Positions 17,702-27,555 are shown, counted from the first letter of the stretch. The stretch is 64,000 bases of DNA from Fodinibius salicampi (GCF_039545095.1 NZ_BAABRS010000002.1:186001-250000), one strand, 5' to 3'. Numbers and translations: made by a program. The notes: generated from the sequence alone by a model not told the origin.

Positions 17702-18919
17702 ATGAAGATTATTTATTTGCATCAATATTTTAATACGCCATCAATGTATGGAGGTACCCGTTCCTATGAAATGGGGCGGCGATTCGTGGACTGGGGACAT
17801 GAAGTGCATATGATAACCTCAGACCGGTCGGAATCAACCGACAAAACGGACTGGTACAGAACGGAAGAAAGCGGCATACAGGTACATTGGTTACCGGTAG
17901 CTTATTCCAATAAAATGGGATTTAAAAATCGGGTCAAAGCCTTTCTAAAATTTGCTACTTATGCTTCATCCAAGGCTGCATCGCTGGAGGGGGATGTGGT
18001 CTTTGCAACAAGTACACCGCTGACCATTGCGATACCAGGAATATTCGCTTCCAAAATAAAAGGCAGGCCGATGGTCTTTGAGGTCAGGGATCTCTGGCCG
18101 GAACTTCCCATTGCCATCGGTGCTCTCCAGAATAAACTATTGATTTATATGGCACAATGGTTGGAAAGAAGAGCTTATAATAACGCCTCCCAAGTGGTAG
18201 CCCTATCTCCCGGAATGAAAGCAGGGATTTTGCGCACGGGTTATCCAGAAAATAAGGTTCATATGATTCCGAATAGCTGCGATATAGGGCTGTTTGATGT
18301 ACCCGAAGAAGAAGGTCTAAAGTTCAGGAAAAACCATGAATGGCTTGGAGATCGTCCCCTGGTTATTTATGCAGGCACCTTTGGCAAGATTAACGACGTT
18401 TGCTACTTGGTGAGGGTCGCAGCCGAGATGAAAAAGATCGCCCCGGAAGTACGATTTTTAATTGTGGGGAGAGGGGCAGAAGAACAAAAAATAAGATCAC
18501 TGGCTAAAGAACTGGATGTATTAAATAGCAATGTTTTTATGCCTGGCAAGTTGGCAAAAGAGGAGATGCCCGCTCTTTTTTCGGCTGCTGATATCACTAC
18601 TTCTCTTTTTATGGATCTCGAAGAAATGTGGGCAAATTCGGCCAATAAATTTTTTGACGGACTGGCATCAGGTACACCCATTGCGATAAATTATTATGGC
18701 TGGCAGGCTGAAGTCCTTCAAGAAAATGATGCCGGACTTGTTATTCCGCCCAATGATTTTAAAAAGGCTGCTGCTAAATTATCAGAACATCTGTCTGATA
18801 AGAAGTGGCAAAAAAGGGCAGGAAAAAATGCAAAGTCACTCGCAAAAGAAAGATATAACAGAAACCTGTTGGCTAAGCAATTAGAAGCTGCACTGCTGGC
18901 TGCCGTTGAAAATGCATAG
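17702..18919 (+). CDS. Glycosyltransferase family 4, WbuB-like
   Basis: This 405-residue GT-B enzyme has the WbuB-type N-terminus (YLHQYFNTPSMYGGTRSYEM), FEVRDLWPELP in the acceptor domain, VIYAGTFGKINDV at the start of the donor domain and NKFFDGLASGTPIAINYYGW near the nucleotide site. WbuB-type enzymes usually add an N-acetyl-amino sugar to the first lipid-linked sugar. Its position just before the initiating transferase fits an early step of repeat-unit assembly. Donor identity is inference. Confidence 0.88.
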   Translation: MKIIYLHQYFNTPSMYGGTRSYEMGRRFVDWGHEVHMITSDRSESTDKTDWYRTEESGIQVHWLPVAYSNKMGFKNRVKAFLKFATYASSKAASLEGDVVFATSTPLTIAIPGIFASKIKGRPMVFEVRDLWPELPIAIGALQNKLLIYMAQWLERRAYNNASQVVALSPGMKAGILRTGYPENKVHMIPNSCDIGLFDVPEEEGLKFRKNHEWLGDRPLVIYAGTFGKINDVCYLVRVAAEMKKIAPEVRFLIVGRGAEEQKIRSLAKELDVLNSNVFMPGKLAKEEMPALFSAADITTSLFMDLEEMWANSANKFFDGLASGTPIAINYYGWQAEVLQENDAGLVIPPNDFKKAAAKLSEHLSDKKWQKRAGKNAKSLAKERYNRNLLAKQLEAALLAAVENA

Positions 18920-18962
18920 AGGTATTTGAACTCCTTGTGAAGAACCAACGAACTAAATCCGT

Positions 18963-19592
18963 ATGAAACCTAATCAAAATGATATACTGAAGCGGCTGCT
19001 TGACATTGTCACAAGTGTAGCCGGCCTTATTTTTTTATCGCCGGTATATTTAGTATTGGGACTGGTCATATATTTTAAATTAGGATTGCCCATTATTTTT
19101 AAACAAAAACGACCGGGATTGCATGGCGAGCCATTTATAATGTATAAGTTTCGGTCCATGACTAATGAGCGAGATGATCAGGGGAATCTGCTTGATAATG
19201 AGGAACGGCTCACACCCTTTGGAAAGAAACTGCGGAGCACCAGTCTCGATGAACTGCCCGAGTTAGTCAATGTGTTGAAAGGAGATATGAGCTTGGTCGG
19301 TCCGCGTCCGCTAAAGATGGAATACCTTCCCCGCTACTCAGAAGAGCAGGCTAGGCGTCACGAAGTACGGCCGGGGGTTACCGGCTGGGCCCAGGTAAAT
19401 GGGCGAAATGCCGTTAGCTGGGAAAAGAGATTTGAGATGGATGTATGGTATGTAGATCATCATTCCCTGTGGCTTGATATAAAAATAATAGCCAAAACGC
19501 TGAATATCGTTTTAACAAAACAGGGAGTTTCACCCGGCGGGGACAAGGTCATAACCGTACCCTTTCAGGGATCCGATAACAATGAGCAATAG
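18963..19592 (+). CDS. Initiating sugar transferase, small PglC/WcaJ-type phosphoglycosyl transferase
   Basis: It transfers a sugar-1-phosphate from a UDP-sugar to undecaprenyl phosphate, the first step of polymer assembly. The 209-aa length and single N-terminal membrane helix (about 14-40) match the monotopic PglC class. Diagnostic motifs are [38 protein letters not shown] (DE catalytic pair in SLDELPEL) and RPGVTGWAQVNGRN. The presence of a 4,6-dehydratase and an aminotransferase in the same locus suggests a bacillosamine-type donor (inference). Confidence 0.9.
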   Translation: MKPNQNDILKRLLDIVTSVAGLIFLSPVYLVLGLVIYFKLGLPIIFKQKRPGLHGEPFIMYKFRSMTNERDDQGNLLDNEERLTPFGKKLRSTSLDELPELVNVLKGDMSLVGPRPLKMEYLPRYSEEQARRHEVRPGVTGWAQVNGRNAVSWEKRFEMDVWYVDHHSLWLDIKIIAKTLNIVLTKQGVSPGGDKVITVPFQGSDNNEQ

Positions 19593-19666
19593 AAACAGTT
19601 TAACTGATTTGCAGTATCAGTAATAAACTCTTTGAATTTCATATATACGAAAACAGAAATGGTAAA

Positions 19667-20644
19667 ATGCTAAAAGAAGAAATCAAGTATCAGGACGTCA
19701 CTGAAAAATTTGAAAAAGATCGTAGGTACGAAGAATTCATAGAGGCGTTTAACAATCACCTCGAACCGTTTGAACAGGAACACTACAGGGAGCTGGAAGA
19801 GACATTGCCAAGCGTGCATGTTATTGGGGTTCCCCGATCCGGTACTACTCTATTAACCCAGCTTATTTATTCACACCTCGACGTCGGATATATCAACAAC
19901 CTGATTGCCCGTTTTTGGAAGGCTCCGGTCTCAGCTATTCGAATATCTAAAAAACTTCTGGGGGATAATTACTCTTCCACTCTCTCTTCAGATTATGGTA
20001 AAACAGAAAAAATTTATGAACCGAATGAGTTTAATTATCTGTGGTACGATTTGTTGAGCTATGATACCCACTATCAAAAGACAGAAGAACAGGCTAAAGA
20101 TATAGATTGGGAGCGAGTAGGCCGGACCCTTAAAAATATGTTGTGGGCCTATGAAAAACCCATAGCCTTTAAATCATTTATGCTCGGCTGGCATGCCCGG
20201 CGGATGCAAAAAACGCTCAATAAAACCTGCTTCGTTTGGATTAAAAGGGCCCCTATAGATACGGCATTATCATTGTTGGACCTACGCCGGAGCCTCTTCG
20301 GAACTGTTGACCGTTGGGCCTCATTTAAACCCCAAAACTTTGAGCAGCTTCGCGATCTTACTCCCTGGGAACAGGTGGCCGGACAGGTATATTACCTGGA
20401 AAAGGCCTATCACAAACAGATTGACCAGTTACCGGAATCTAACTACTTGGTACTGCAATATGAAGATGTGTGTAGGGATCCGCTTGAAACAATTACTGCC
20501 ATTAAATCATTAATCAACAACAACGGAGCTGAAGTACACCTTACAGCTGACGACCCTTCGCCCCAGCAGCCCTCAAAAAAGAAGGGCGACGACTACGCCG
20601 AATATGAGAAGGTTTGTGAGGCACTGGACTTATTGTATAAATAG
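19667..20644 (+). CDS. Second sulfotransferase family protein
   Basis: This 325-aa protein has the phosphosulfate loop GVPRSGTTLL (PRSGTT at 56-61) and a 3'-phosphate region WIKRAPIDTALSLLDLRRS. It resembles the Sulfotransfer_3 group (TPST/heparan-type) more than the enzyme at 8684, so the two likely sulfate different positions. The C-terminus is rich in Lys/Asp (SKKKGDDYAEYE). It sits 75 bp after the initiating transferase and 32 bp before the ATP-grasp gene. Confidence 0.82.
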   Translation: MLKEEIKYQDVTEKFEKDRRYEEFIEAFNNHLEPFEQEHYRELEETLPSVHVIGVPRSGTTLLTQLIYSHLDVGYINNLIARFWKAPVSAIRISKKLLGDNYSSTLSSDYGKTEKIYEPNEFNYLWYDLLSYDTHYQKTEEQAKDIDWERVGRTLKNMLWAYEKPIAFKSFMLGWHARRMQKTLNKTCFVWIKRAPIDTALSLLDLRRSLFGTVDRWASFKPQNFEQLRDLTPWEQVAGQVYYLEKAYHKQIDQLPESNYLVLQYEDVCRDPLETITAIKSLINNNGAEVHLTADDPSPQQPSKKKGDDYAEYEKVCEALDLLYK

Positions 20645-20675
20645 CTAATAAATAAAGTATTAACGTGTATTATCC

Positions 20676-21641
20676 ATGAATATATTAATTACTTCCGCAG
20701 GAAGGAGGGTTTCTCTGGTTCGTGCTTTCCGGAAAGAAGCCCGGAAAGTTGAATCGGAATCAAAAATATTTACTGTTGATTTAAATCCTGGGCTCTCCTC
20801 GGCCTGCCAAATATCAGATCGCAGTTTTAAAGTTCCGAAAGTTACCAGTCCTGATTATATCTCTACGCTCACAGATCTATGTGCGGACCACAATGTGGAT
20901 TTACTTATCCCAACTATCGATCCGGAATTACCCATACTTTCCGAAAACAAAGAGCAAATGGAAAAGAGTGGGGTAAAGGTGGTGGTATCACAGAAAGAGC
21001 TGGTAAAAGCATGTCAGGATAAGCGGAATACAATAGCATTTTTTGAGGAAAAAGATATTCCAACGCCGCAAATTATAGAAAGAGACAATTTAAGATATCC
21101 TATTTATGCCAAGCCCTGTGATGGCAGCAGTAGTGAAAATAATTATGTAATAAAAGATGCTTCCGAGCTGCGGGATTATCATCTGGAAGATGAAAAACTG
21201 CTTTTCTTTGAATATCTGGATCACCAGATGCACGATGAATATACCCTTGATTTATACTACGACCGCAATTCAGATTTAAAATGTGTGGTGCCCAGAAAAC
21301 GTATTGAAGTAAGGGGTGGAGAAGTAAACAAAGGTCTGACCGAAAAGAATCTGCTTGTTACTTATGTCAAAGAGAAGCTGGGCTATATATCCGGGGCAAG
21401 AGGATGTCTTACCCTGCAGCTCTTTTTGAATAAAGAAACTCAGGATATCCATGGAATAGAGATTAATCCCCGTTTTGGAGGTGGATATCCGCTCAGTTAT
21501 CTGTCCGGGGCGAACTTCCCAAAGTGGCTGATCGAAGAATACCTGTTTGACCAACCCATAGAATACTATGAGAAGTGGGAGGCAAACCTACTAATGCTAA
21601 GATATGATGATGAGGTGCTGGTGCATGGCTATGGTAATTAG
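20676..21641 (+). CDS. ATP-grasp ligase, carbamoyl-phosphate-synthase-like
   Basis: This 321-aa enzyme starts with a small nucleotide-type fold (ILITSAGRRVSLVRAF, DLNPGLSSACQ) and an ATP-grasp domain. ATP-binding features include YPIYAKPCDGSSSENN and the metal-binding end HGIEINPRFGGGYPLS. Enzymes of this group join a carboxylate to an amine or similar nucleophile through an acyl phosphate. With the adjacent HAD, FemAB-like and aminotransferase genes, it may acylate an amino sugar with an amino acid or other acid; the substrate is not known. Confidence 0.8.
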   Translation: MNILITSAGRRVSLVRAFRKEARKVESESKIFTVDLNPGLSSACQISDRSFKVPKVTSPDYISTLTDLCADHNVDLLIPTIDPELPILSENKEQMEKSGVKVVVSQKELVKACQDKRNTIAFFEEKDIPTPQIIERDNLRYPIYAKPCDGSSSENNYVIKDASELRDYHLEDEKLLFFEYLDHQMHDEYTLDLYYDRNSDLKCVVPRKRIEVRGGEVNKGLTEKNLLVTYVKEKLGYISGARGCLTLQLFLNKETQDIHGIEINPRFGGGYPLSYLSGANFPKWLIEEYLFDQPIEYYEKWEANLLMLRYDDEVLVHGYGN

Positions 21642-22302
21642 TGATAAAAGCGTGGTTGTTTTTGATCTCGATGATACGCTGTATAAGGAGGTGGATTATC
21701 TGAAATCAGCTTTCCGGGAGATTGCACAGGTTCTGGAAAAAGAGTCCGGGCAGCCAGGCCTGTTTGAAAGAATGATGAGCCTTTACCGAGACGATGAAGA
21801 AGTGTTCGGAACCATCATCGAAGAATATCAGGTAGAGATAAAAACCAAGAGCGATCTGATCCAGATGTACCGAAACCATGAACCGGATATATATCTCGAA
21901 GACCATATTGCTGATAAATTGAAGGAAATTAAACGTAATGGTATGACCACCGGCTTGATCACAGACGGACGAAGTCATACCCAAAGAAATAAGCTGAAGA
22001 GCCTCGGGCTTCAAAATTATTTTGATGAAGTTCTTATATCAGAAGAATTTGGCAGTAAAAAGCCTGATCCCGGAACTTTTGCGTATATACAAGATAAACT
22101 AGAGGGCGAGGGTTATATATATATCGGCGATAATATTCAGAAAGACTTTATAGCCCCAAATAACCTGGGGTGGGATACCGTCTGTTTATTGGAAGACGGT
22201 ACAAATATTCATCCACAGAATAGTTCGGTAATAAACGAGGAGGTGCAGAGGCCAGACGTTTTTATAAAAGATTTCAGTGAAATAAAAATCGAGCAAAAAT
22301 AG
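21625..22302 (+). CDS. HAD-superfamily hydrolase
   Basis: A phosphatase-type HAD protein with motif I VVFDLDDTLYKE, motif II GLITDGRSHT, motif III KKPDPGTF and motif IV YIYIGDNIQKDF. An alpha-helical cap lies between motifs I and II. The start at 21625 is chosen because GAGGTG (21612-21617) lies 7 nt upstream; ATG 21631 and 21604 are alternatives. It overlaps the end of the ATP-grasp gene, so the two are coupled and probably work in one pathway. ATP-grasp plus HAD pairs are common in cell-surface sugar modification loci. Confidence 0.82.
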   Translation: MAMVISDKSVVVFDLDDTLYKEVDYLKSAFREIAQVLEKESGQPGLFERMMSLYRDDEEVFGTIIEEYQVEIKTKSDLIQMYRNHEPDIYLEDHIADKLKEIKRNGMTTGLITDGRSHTQRNKLKSLGLQNYFDEVLISEEFGSKKPDPGTFAYIQDKLEGEGYIYIGDNIQKDFIAPNNLGWDTVCLLEDGTNIHPQNSSVINEEVQRPDVFIKDFSEIKIEQK

Positions 22303-22333
22303 ACAATTTATTTAATGAATAAATAGCTACGAT

Positions 22334-23401
22334 ATGGTTTCAGGGTTTGTAGAAAAACAAGGAAGAAAGTGGCAACAGGTGAAGCAGGCCGATTACTATG
22401 ATTTTTATCATCTTCCCGAATATGTACAGCTGGACGCAAATATAATTGAAGGCGAGCCCATTTGCTGGATAGCAGAAACCCATGCTGGTAAAGTATGGAT
22501 TCCCCTGATCAAGCGGAAAATTCCAGACTCCATTGCCAAGGGAAAAGAATATTATGATCTGACCAGCCCTTACGGTTATCCGGGTATTCTTTTTGAAAGA
22601 CCCTTTACCCCGGATATGTTGAATGCCATACTTCAACAGTATATTGAGGATGCAGCCGAAGAAGATTTTATAACTTCATTTATCCGAATGAATCCGCTGT
22701 CCAATCCCTTTATATGGCAGCAAAGCAAACTTGTTGAACAGAAGTATCACGGATTTACCATATCGGTCCCCCTTGACAAAGAGCTGGATCTGATACGAAA
22801 AGATTACTCTTCCAATCACCGCCAGGATATTCGGCAACTCCGGGAGCAAGGATTTAAGTTTTTCCTGGATGATATGAGCTACTATAAAGATTTCCTATTT
22901 ATCTATGAACAGTCAATGGACCGGCTTGACGCTTCCAACTATTACTATTTTTCCAAAGAGTACTTTGATAAGATATTTGAAGTATTGGGTGAAAATGTTC
23001 ATCTGGCGATCGTCACCGACGAAAGAGGCAAAGAGGTCGTGGCTGGAGGACTTTTTACTGATTTTAACGGCATTATACAGTCGCATCTTAGTGCCACCCG
23101 GACTTCCTACATGGAGTACGCCCCCTCAAAGTTGATGTTTGATGGGATGATAAAATGGGCCGCCGGTTCATTTCAGAAATGGCTGCACCTCGGGGGAGGA
23201 GTAAACAGCAAGGAAGACTCGCTTTATCGTTTTAAGAAAGGATTCAGTCCCATAAAAAATCAGTTTACAACTTTAAGAATCATACATGATCAGCAGCGAT
23301 ACAATAACTTGAATTACGTCGCACTGCAGGAAAACGACCAGACAGAATTTGATGACAAAGACTATTTTCCTTTATACAGACAGAAAAAGGTGAAGCAATG
23401 A
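22334..23401 (+). CDS. FemAB/GNAT-like acyl- or aminoacyl-transferase
   Basis: This 355-residue protein resembles FemAB-type double-GNAT proteins. The motifs seen are SSNHRQDIRQLREQGFKF in the middle, EVVAGGLFTDFNGIIQSHLS (the GNAT-like strand with VAGGLF) and LHLGGGVNSKEDSLYRFKKG near the end. FemAB proteins move an amino acid from tRNA; related polysaccharide-locus members acetylate or aminoacylate sugars. It overlaps the aminotransferase start by 4 bp, so acylation of the amino group made by that enzyme is a natural reading. No separate PglD-type acetyltransferase is present in the locus. Confidence 0.75.
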   Translation: MVSGFVEKQGRKWQQVKQADYYDFYHLPEYVQLDANIIEGEPICWIAETHAGKVWIPLIKRKIPDSIAKGKEYYDLTSPYGYPGILFERPFTPDMLNAILQQYIEDAAEEDFITSFIRMNPLSNPFIWQQSKLVEQKYHGFTISVPLDKELDLIRKDYSSNHRQDIRQLREQGFKFFLDDMSYYKDFLFIYEQSMDRLDASNYYYFSKEYFDKIFEVLGENVHLAIVTDERGKEVVAGGLFTDFNGIIQSHLSATRTSYMEYAPSKLMFDGMIKWAAGSFQKWLHLGGGVNSKEDSLYRFKKGFSPIKNQFTTLRIIHDQQRYNNLNYVALQENDQTEFDDKDYFPLYRQKKVKQ

Positions 23402-24528
23402 AAGAAAAGATTTGGCTTTCCTCGCCCCATATGGGAGAAGAGGAACAGGAATATGTACAACAGGCATTTGAAACAAACTGGATTGCCCCGCTTGGTCCCA
23501 ATGTCGATGGATTTGAGCAGGATATATCGGCCTTTACCGGTGCAAAGCACACGGCAGTTTTAACCTCTGGCACTGCAGCCTTACACTTGGGGTTAATCTT
23601 GTTGGATGTTCAGCCCGGCGACGAAGTTATTTGCTCAAGCTTTACGTTTGCCGCATCCGCAAATCCCATAAGATATCAGGGGGCAACTCCCATTTTTATA
23701 GACAGTGAGCCGGATACCTGGAATATGGATCCCGAGCTTTTGAGAACCGCCATTGAAGATCGGATTGAAAAAGGTAAAAAGCCCAAAGCTATCATCCTGG
23801 TGCACCTGTATGGAATGCCCTGTAAGATGGATGAAATCATGGATATAGCAGAAGAGTTTGGGATCCCGGTTTTAGAAGATGCCGCCGAAGCTTTGGGATC
23901 CACCTATAAGGGACAGTCGCTCGGCACCTTTGGTAAAATGGGCACCCTGTCTTTTAATGGCAATAAAATAATTACCACCTCGGGAGGCGGGGCACTTATT
24001 TCGGATGAAGAAAAGCTCATAGAAAAAGCACGATTCTTGAGTACCCAGGCGCGTGATGACGCACCGCATTACCAGCATTCTCAAATTGGGTATAACTATC
24101 GTATGAGTAATGTTGTGGCCGGCATTGGAAGAGGACAAATGCAGGTGCTTCCCAAAAGAGTAGCGCAGCGCAGGGAGAATTATTCATTCTATAAATCCAG
24201 ACTGTCAGATATTGAGGGGATATCCTTTCACGAAGAACCTAACCCGGATATGAGTACAAACCGCTGGCTGACGACCATAACGGTTAACCCGGATGAAACC
24301 AATGGGGTTAGCAGAGAAGATCTTCGACTTGCATTACAAGAAGAAAATATTGAGTCGCGTCCACTATGGAAGCCAATGCACCAACAGCCGGTGTTTCACT
24401 CATGTCCTTATTATGGGAATGGAGTATCGGATAAGCTATTTAACAATGGGTTATGCCTGCCCTCCGGATCAAATCTTACGCCCGCAGATCGTGAAAGAGT
24501 CGTACAGACGATTGTTTCTGTTTTTTAG
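23398..24528 (+). CDS. DegT/DnrJ/EryC1/StrS aminotransferase (PglE-like)
   Basis: A PLP-dependent sugar aminotransferase that converts a UDP-4-keto-6-deoxy sugar to the 4-amino sugar. It has 376 aa with LTSGTAALHLGL for cofactor phosphate binding, EDAAEALGSTYKG, and the PLP lysine K190 in LSFNGNKIITTSGGG. The C-terminal region with LWKPMHQQPVF is typical for the UDP-sugar aminotransferases that make bacillosamine and related sugars. Product stereochemistry cannot be read from sequence. It overlaps the FemAB-like gene by ATGA and is the last gene before a 1.1-kb repeat region. Confidence 0.92.
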   Translation: MKEKIWLSSPHMGEEEQEYVQQAFETNWIAPLGPNVDGFEQDISAFTGAKHTAVLTSGTAALHLGLILLDVQPGDEVICSSFTFAASANPIRYQGATPIFIDSEPDTWNMDPELLRTAIEDRIEKGKKPKAIILVHLYGMPCKMDEIMDIAEEFGIPVLEDAAEALGSTYKGQSLGTFGKMGTLSFNGNKIITTSGGGALISDEEKLIEKARFLSTQARDDAPHYQHSQIGYNYRMSNVVAGIGRGQMQVLPKRVAQRRENYSFYKSRLSDIEGISFHEEPNPDMSTNRWLTTITVNPDETNGVSREDLRLALQEENIESRPLWKPMHQQPVFHSCPYYGNGVSDKLFNNGLCLPSGSNLTPADRERVVQTIVSVF

Positions 24529-25659
24529 TTTCAGTTGTGGGTATCATACCTTTCAAAGCCGGAAATTAAAGTCCCCCCTTTGGCAAGGCCTTTGGAAAGT
24601 TAACACATGAGAACCAAAGGGGACTATGGGGGATGATTAGGGATTTGCAGCTGTCTGGTTCCCTGATTGTTTAACGCGGGGTGATTACTAATCCTATATT
24701 GAAAGCGACAAAACTAACCCGGAAAAATTCTACTTGACAAGGGGGGGCTACGGTATTTGCGAAAGATTAGATTGTGGTTAAATTTTTTAGTCCTTCCACA
24801 ACCTACCCCGCCGGCCTTAGCAGGTGAGGCATGGAAAGGGAGCGGGAGGTACGAAAAAGAAATAAATGGGGAACGCTGTGGTAAAAGCAATGACCGCTTC
24901 CGGGCTATCTCTGTTTAGGGCTACCGAACAAACGAAATCTTCATTTATTTCCGTACCACCCGATCCCGAACGCCGAAGCCGGTTCGCCGGTCGTTTTTGC
25001 GTCACTTTTGGCGACCCAAAAGTGGTAGGGAAACGTTAAAAGGCGGGAGAAGATAAAGAACATTTCCCGAGACAAGAGAGCAGGATTTTTAAAAATATCT
25101 CCTTGTCTTATTCCATTTTTTCAGTCATGCAAAAACGGAACCAAAAAATGACCGGCCCCGTGGAATCCCGGTTGAGGGTTTTTCGCCTGAGCGCGTCCGC
25201 TCGAACCTGTAAAAAAGCAAACTCACTCCCGTTGGTCGCTCAGACAAGCTTATTTACTGCCGGTTCTCCCTCCTTGCTCCGAACAGCTCATAACTCAAGG
25301 CCTGATTAGAGTGTTTCGTCCAGGAAGATACAGTTATTACTAGGTATAGGACGGTTGTCTTTTCAAGTTGGCTTCCTTGACATTTCTTCTCTTATAATGA
25401 TAGGCCTTGAAGCCATACAGGGCATATTATCGGTATGTTATTTATCAATTATGAAAAATATAAACGGGAACAAATTTAAGGGATATAAGTTAAAATAGTC
25501 TCTTAATTATTAAGAATAATATTTAATACTCCTCCTGAGGAGTAGTCAGAAGACTCATATTTATTTTTTATCGCAGTAGTATCTGAAGCTTTGAGGAACA
25601 GGTAAGTCTTCAGGTCAACATTATTCAGTCAAATATTATCATCAGACATTATTACGAAA
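24529..25659. repeat. Gene-free 1.1-kb stretch with intergenic repeat modules (copy A)
   Basis: No credible gene. The segment 24698-24748 matches 29941-29992 and 38931-38980; 24968-24990 matches 36714-36735; 25129-25169 matches 53937-53963; and 25230-25310 resembles 29655-29735 and 36430-36512. Short frames here are by-products of G+C-rich repeats. An inverted repeat of the type CACTTTTGG/CCAAAAGTG occurs at about 25002-25023. The last 250 bp (25400-25659) are AT-rich and should hold the promoter of the dehydratase gene. Confidence 0.7.
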
Positions 25660-27555
25660 ATGGATTCTATACGTCAAAAAGTTGCCCTAAAAACGATCAT
25701 CGATCTTTCTCTTTGGACTTTAGCCATTCCGATTGCGTATGCGTTACGTCTGGAGATGCCGGTTTTTGACTATGGACCCCATATTCTTTATGTCATGGCA
25801 GCCATGCTCCCTTTTAAGGCATTGTTTGTCTATCAACTGGGGCTAAACCGGCAAAGTTGGCATAAGGTGGGCGTTCTGGATGTATATTCCATCGTTAAAG
25901 CAACGGCAGGCAGTTCCGCTTTGCTAATGGCACTAGCCGTATTATTCAGGGAGAGTAGCTTCTTTTTCATACCCTATAGCGTTCCTTTTATCGAACTAAT
26001 TTTATCATTTTTGTTATTGTTTGCCGTTCGGTTTTCTGCTCGCTTCTGGGATGAACATAGAAGGAAAAACAAGGGGCACCAATCCGAGCAAAGGAATATT
26101 CTCATTGTGGGGGCTGGCGAAGCTGGTACGATGATGGCCCGCGAGATGTTGAGGCACCCCGAATCGAATATGAAGCCGGTGGGATTTCTTGATGATAATC
26201 CGAATAAGCAGTCTCAAAAGTTTTTGGGTCTCCCGGTGTTTGGTCCTCTTAGTAGCCTGCAGGAAGTAGCAAGCACGCACGAAGTAGAGGAAGTACTAAT
26301 TGCTATTCCTTCTGCTCCTGGTAAAGTGGTAAGAAAAGTAGTGGAGATGGCCCGGGAAGTAGAAGCAAATTATAAGATTCTACCATCCCTCCATGAACTT
26401 ATCAATGGAAATATTACGCTTACAGAAATACGTGATGTAGATATGAAGGATCTGCTCAAAAGGGAACCGGTAGAGCTGGAAAACAAAAAAATATCAGATT
26501 ATGTCAAAGACCGTGTGGTCATGATTACCGGAGCAGGAGGATCTATAGGTTCAGAGATGGTGCGTCAGGTTCTGAAATTTGATCCAAAAGAGATACTGCT
26601 GGTAGATCAAAGTGAATATAATATTTATAGTATTGATCAGGAATTGAGTAACATTAAAATGGATGCAAACTGTATTACGAGGATCGCAAATATATGCGAC
26701 CGGGATGTGCTGGAATCTATCATACAGTCGTACCGGCCAGAGGTTATTTTCCATGCAGCGGCTTATAAGCATGTGCCTTTAATGGAGCAAAATCCACAGC
26801 AGGCTATCTTGAACAATGTAGGAGGTACTAAAAATCTTGTTGAGCTATCCCTTAAATATAATATCAATCGACTTGTTAATATCTCTACTGACAAAGCGGT
26901 AAATCCCACTTCGGTCATGGGGACCTCCAAGCGTATTTCTGAGTATATTGTGCAGTGGGGAGCCCAGCGATGCCGGGGAGATCAGGTATTCGTATCGGTA
27001 CGTTTTGGAAATGTATTGGGCAGTAGGGGGAGTGTTATCCCTAAATTTAAGCAGCAAATAAAGCGGGGAGATCCCATAACGGTTACCCATCCCGACATGA
27101 CTCGTTATTTTATGACTATTCCCGAAGCTTCCCAGTTGGTATTGCAGGCCGGGGGACAGGCAAATAATGGTTCTATTTATGTACTGGATATGGGAGAGCC
27201 TGTCAAAATCGTTGATATGGCCCGGGATCTCATAAAGTTATCCGGACTGGTGCCGAACGAAGACGTTCATATTGTATTTACCGGTATGCGTCCCGGTGAG
27301 AAGCTTTATGAAGAGTTACTTACCGATAAGGAGCAGACTTCTTCTACGCAGCACGAAAAAATACATGTGGCAAAAAGAAAAGAGCTTCCGATCAACAATT
27401 TTGAAATGACGATTGATAAGCTTCTCAAATACGCCTATATCGGAGATAATGAACAGACGAAAAGAATGCTGAAGCAGATTGTACCTTCCTATAAATTTGA
27501 AGACGACAAAGATACAGACCCGGCGCCGGTTTTAAAGAAGGTGCAGGCAATGTAG
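25660..27555 (+). CDS. Membrane-bound UDP-sugar 4,6-dehydratase (PglF/WbpM/CapD type)
   Basis: It converts UDP-GlcNAc (or a relative) to the 4-keto-6-deoxy sugar with bound NAD+. It has 631 aa: four N-terminal membrane helices (about 10-125), a first Rossmann-like domain with ILIVGAGEAGTMMARE (about 146), and the catalytic SDR domain starting VVMITGAGGSIGSE (about 287). HAAAYKHVPLME and NPTSVMGTSKRISE follow; the latter carries Met in place of the usual SDR Tyr, as in this class. Together with the DegT aminotransferase and PglC-like transferase it completes a bacillosamine-style path. It is separated from them by the repeat region, so it probably has its own promoter. Confidence 0.93.
   Translation: MDSIRQKVALKTIIDLSLWTLAIPIAYALRLEMPVFDYGPHILYVMAAMLPFKALFVYQLGLNRQSWHKVGVLDVYSIVKATAGSSALLMALAVLFRESSFFFIPYSVPFIELILSFLLLFAVRFSARFWDEHRRKNKGHQSEQRNILIVGAGEAGTMMAREMLRHPESNMKPVGFLDDNPNKQSQKFLGLPVFGPLSSLQEVASTHEVEEVLIAIPSAPGKVVRKVVEMAREVEANYKILPSLHELINGNITLTEIRDVDMKDLLKREPVELENKKISDYVKDRVVMITGAGGSIGSEMVRQVLKFDPKEILLVDQSEYNIYSIDQELSNIKMDANCITRIANICDRDVLESIIQSYRPEVIFHAAAYKHVPLMEQNPQQAILNNVGGTKNLVELSLKYNINRLVNISTDKAVNPTSVMGTSKRISEYIVQWGAQRCRGDQVFVSVRFGNVLGSRGSVIPKFKQQIKRGDPITVTHPDMTRYFMTIPEASQLVLQAGGQANNGSIYVLDMGEPVKIVDMARDLIKLSGLVPNEDVHIVFTGMRPGEKLYEELLTDKEQTSSTQHEKIHVAKRKELPINNFEMTIDKLLKYAYIGDNEQTKRMLKQIVPSYKFEDDKDTDPAPVLKKVQAM

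Noticed and set aside
24817-25309. Short proteins on both strands in repeat copy A
   Set aside because: They lie in repeat blocks shared with other non-coding stretches, frames are not kept between copies, and composition is rich in Arg/Ser as in shadow frames.
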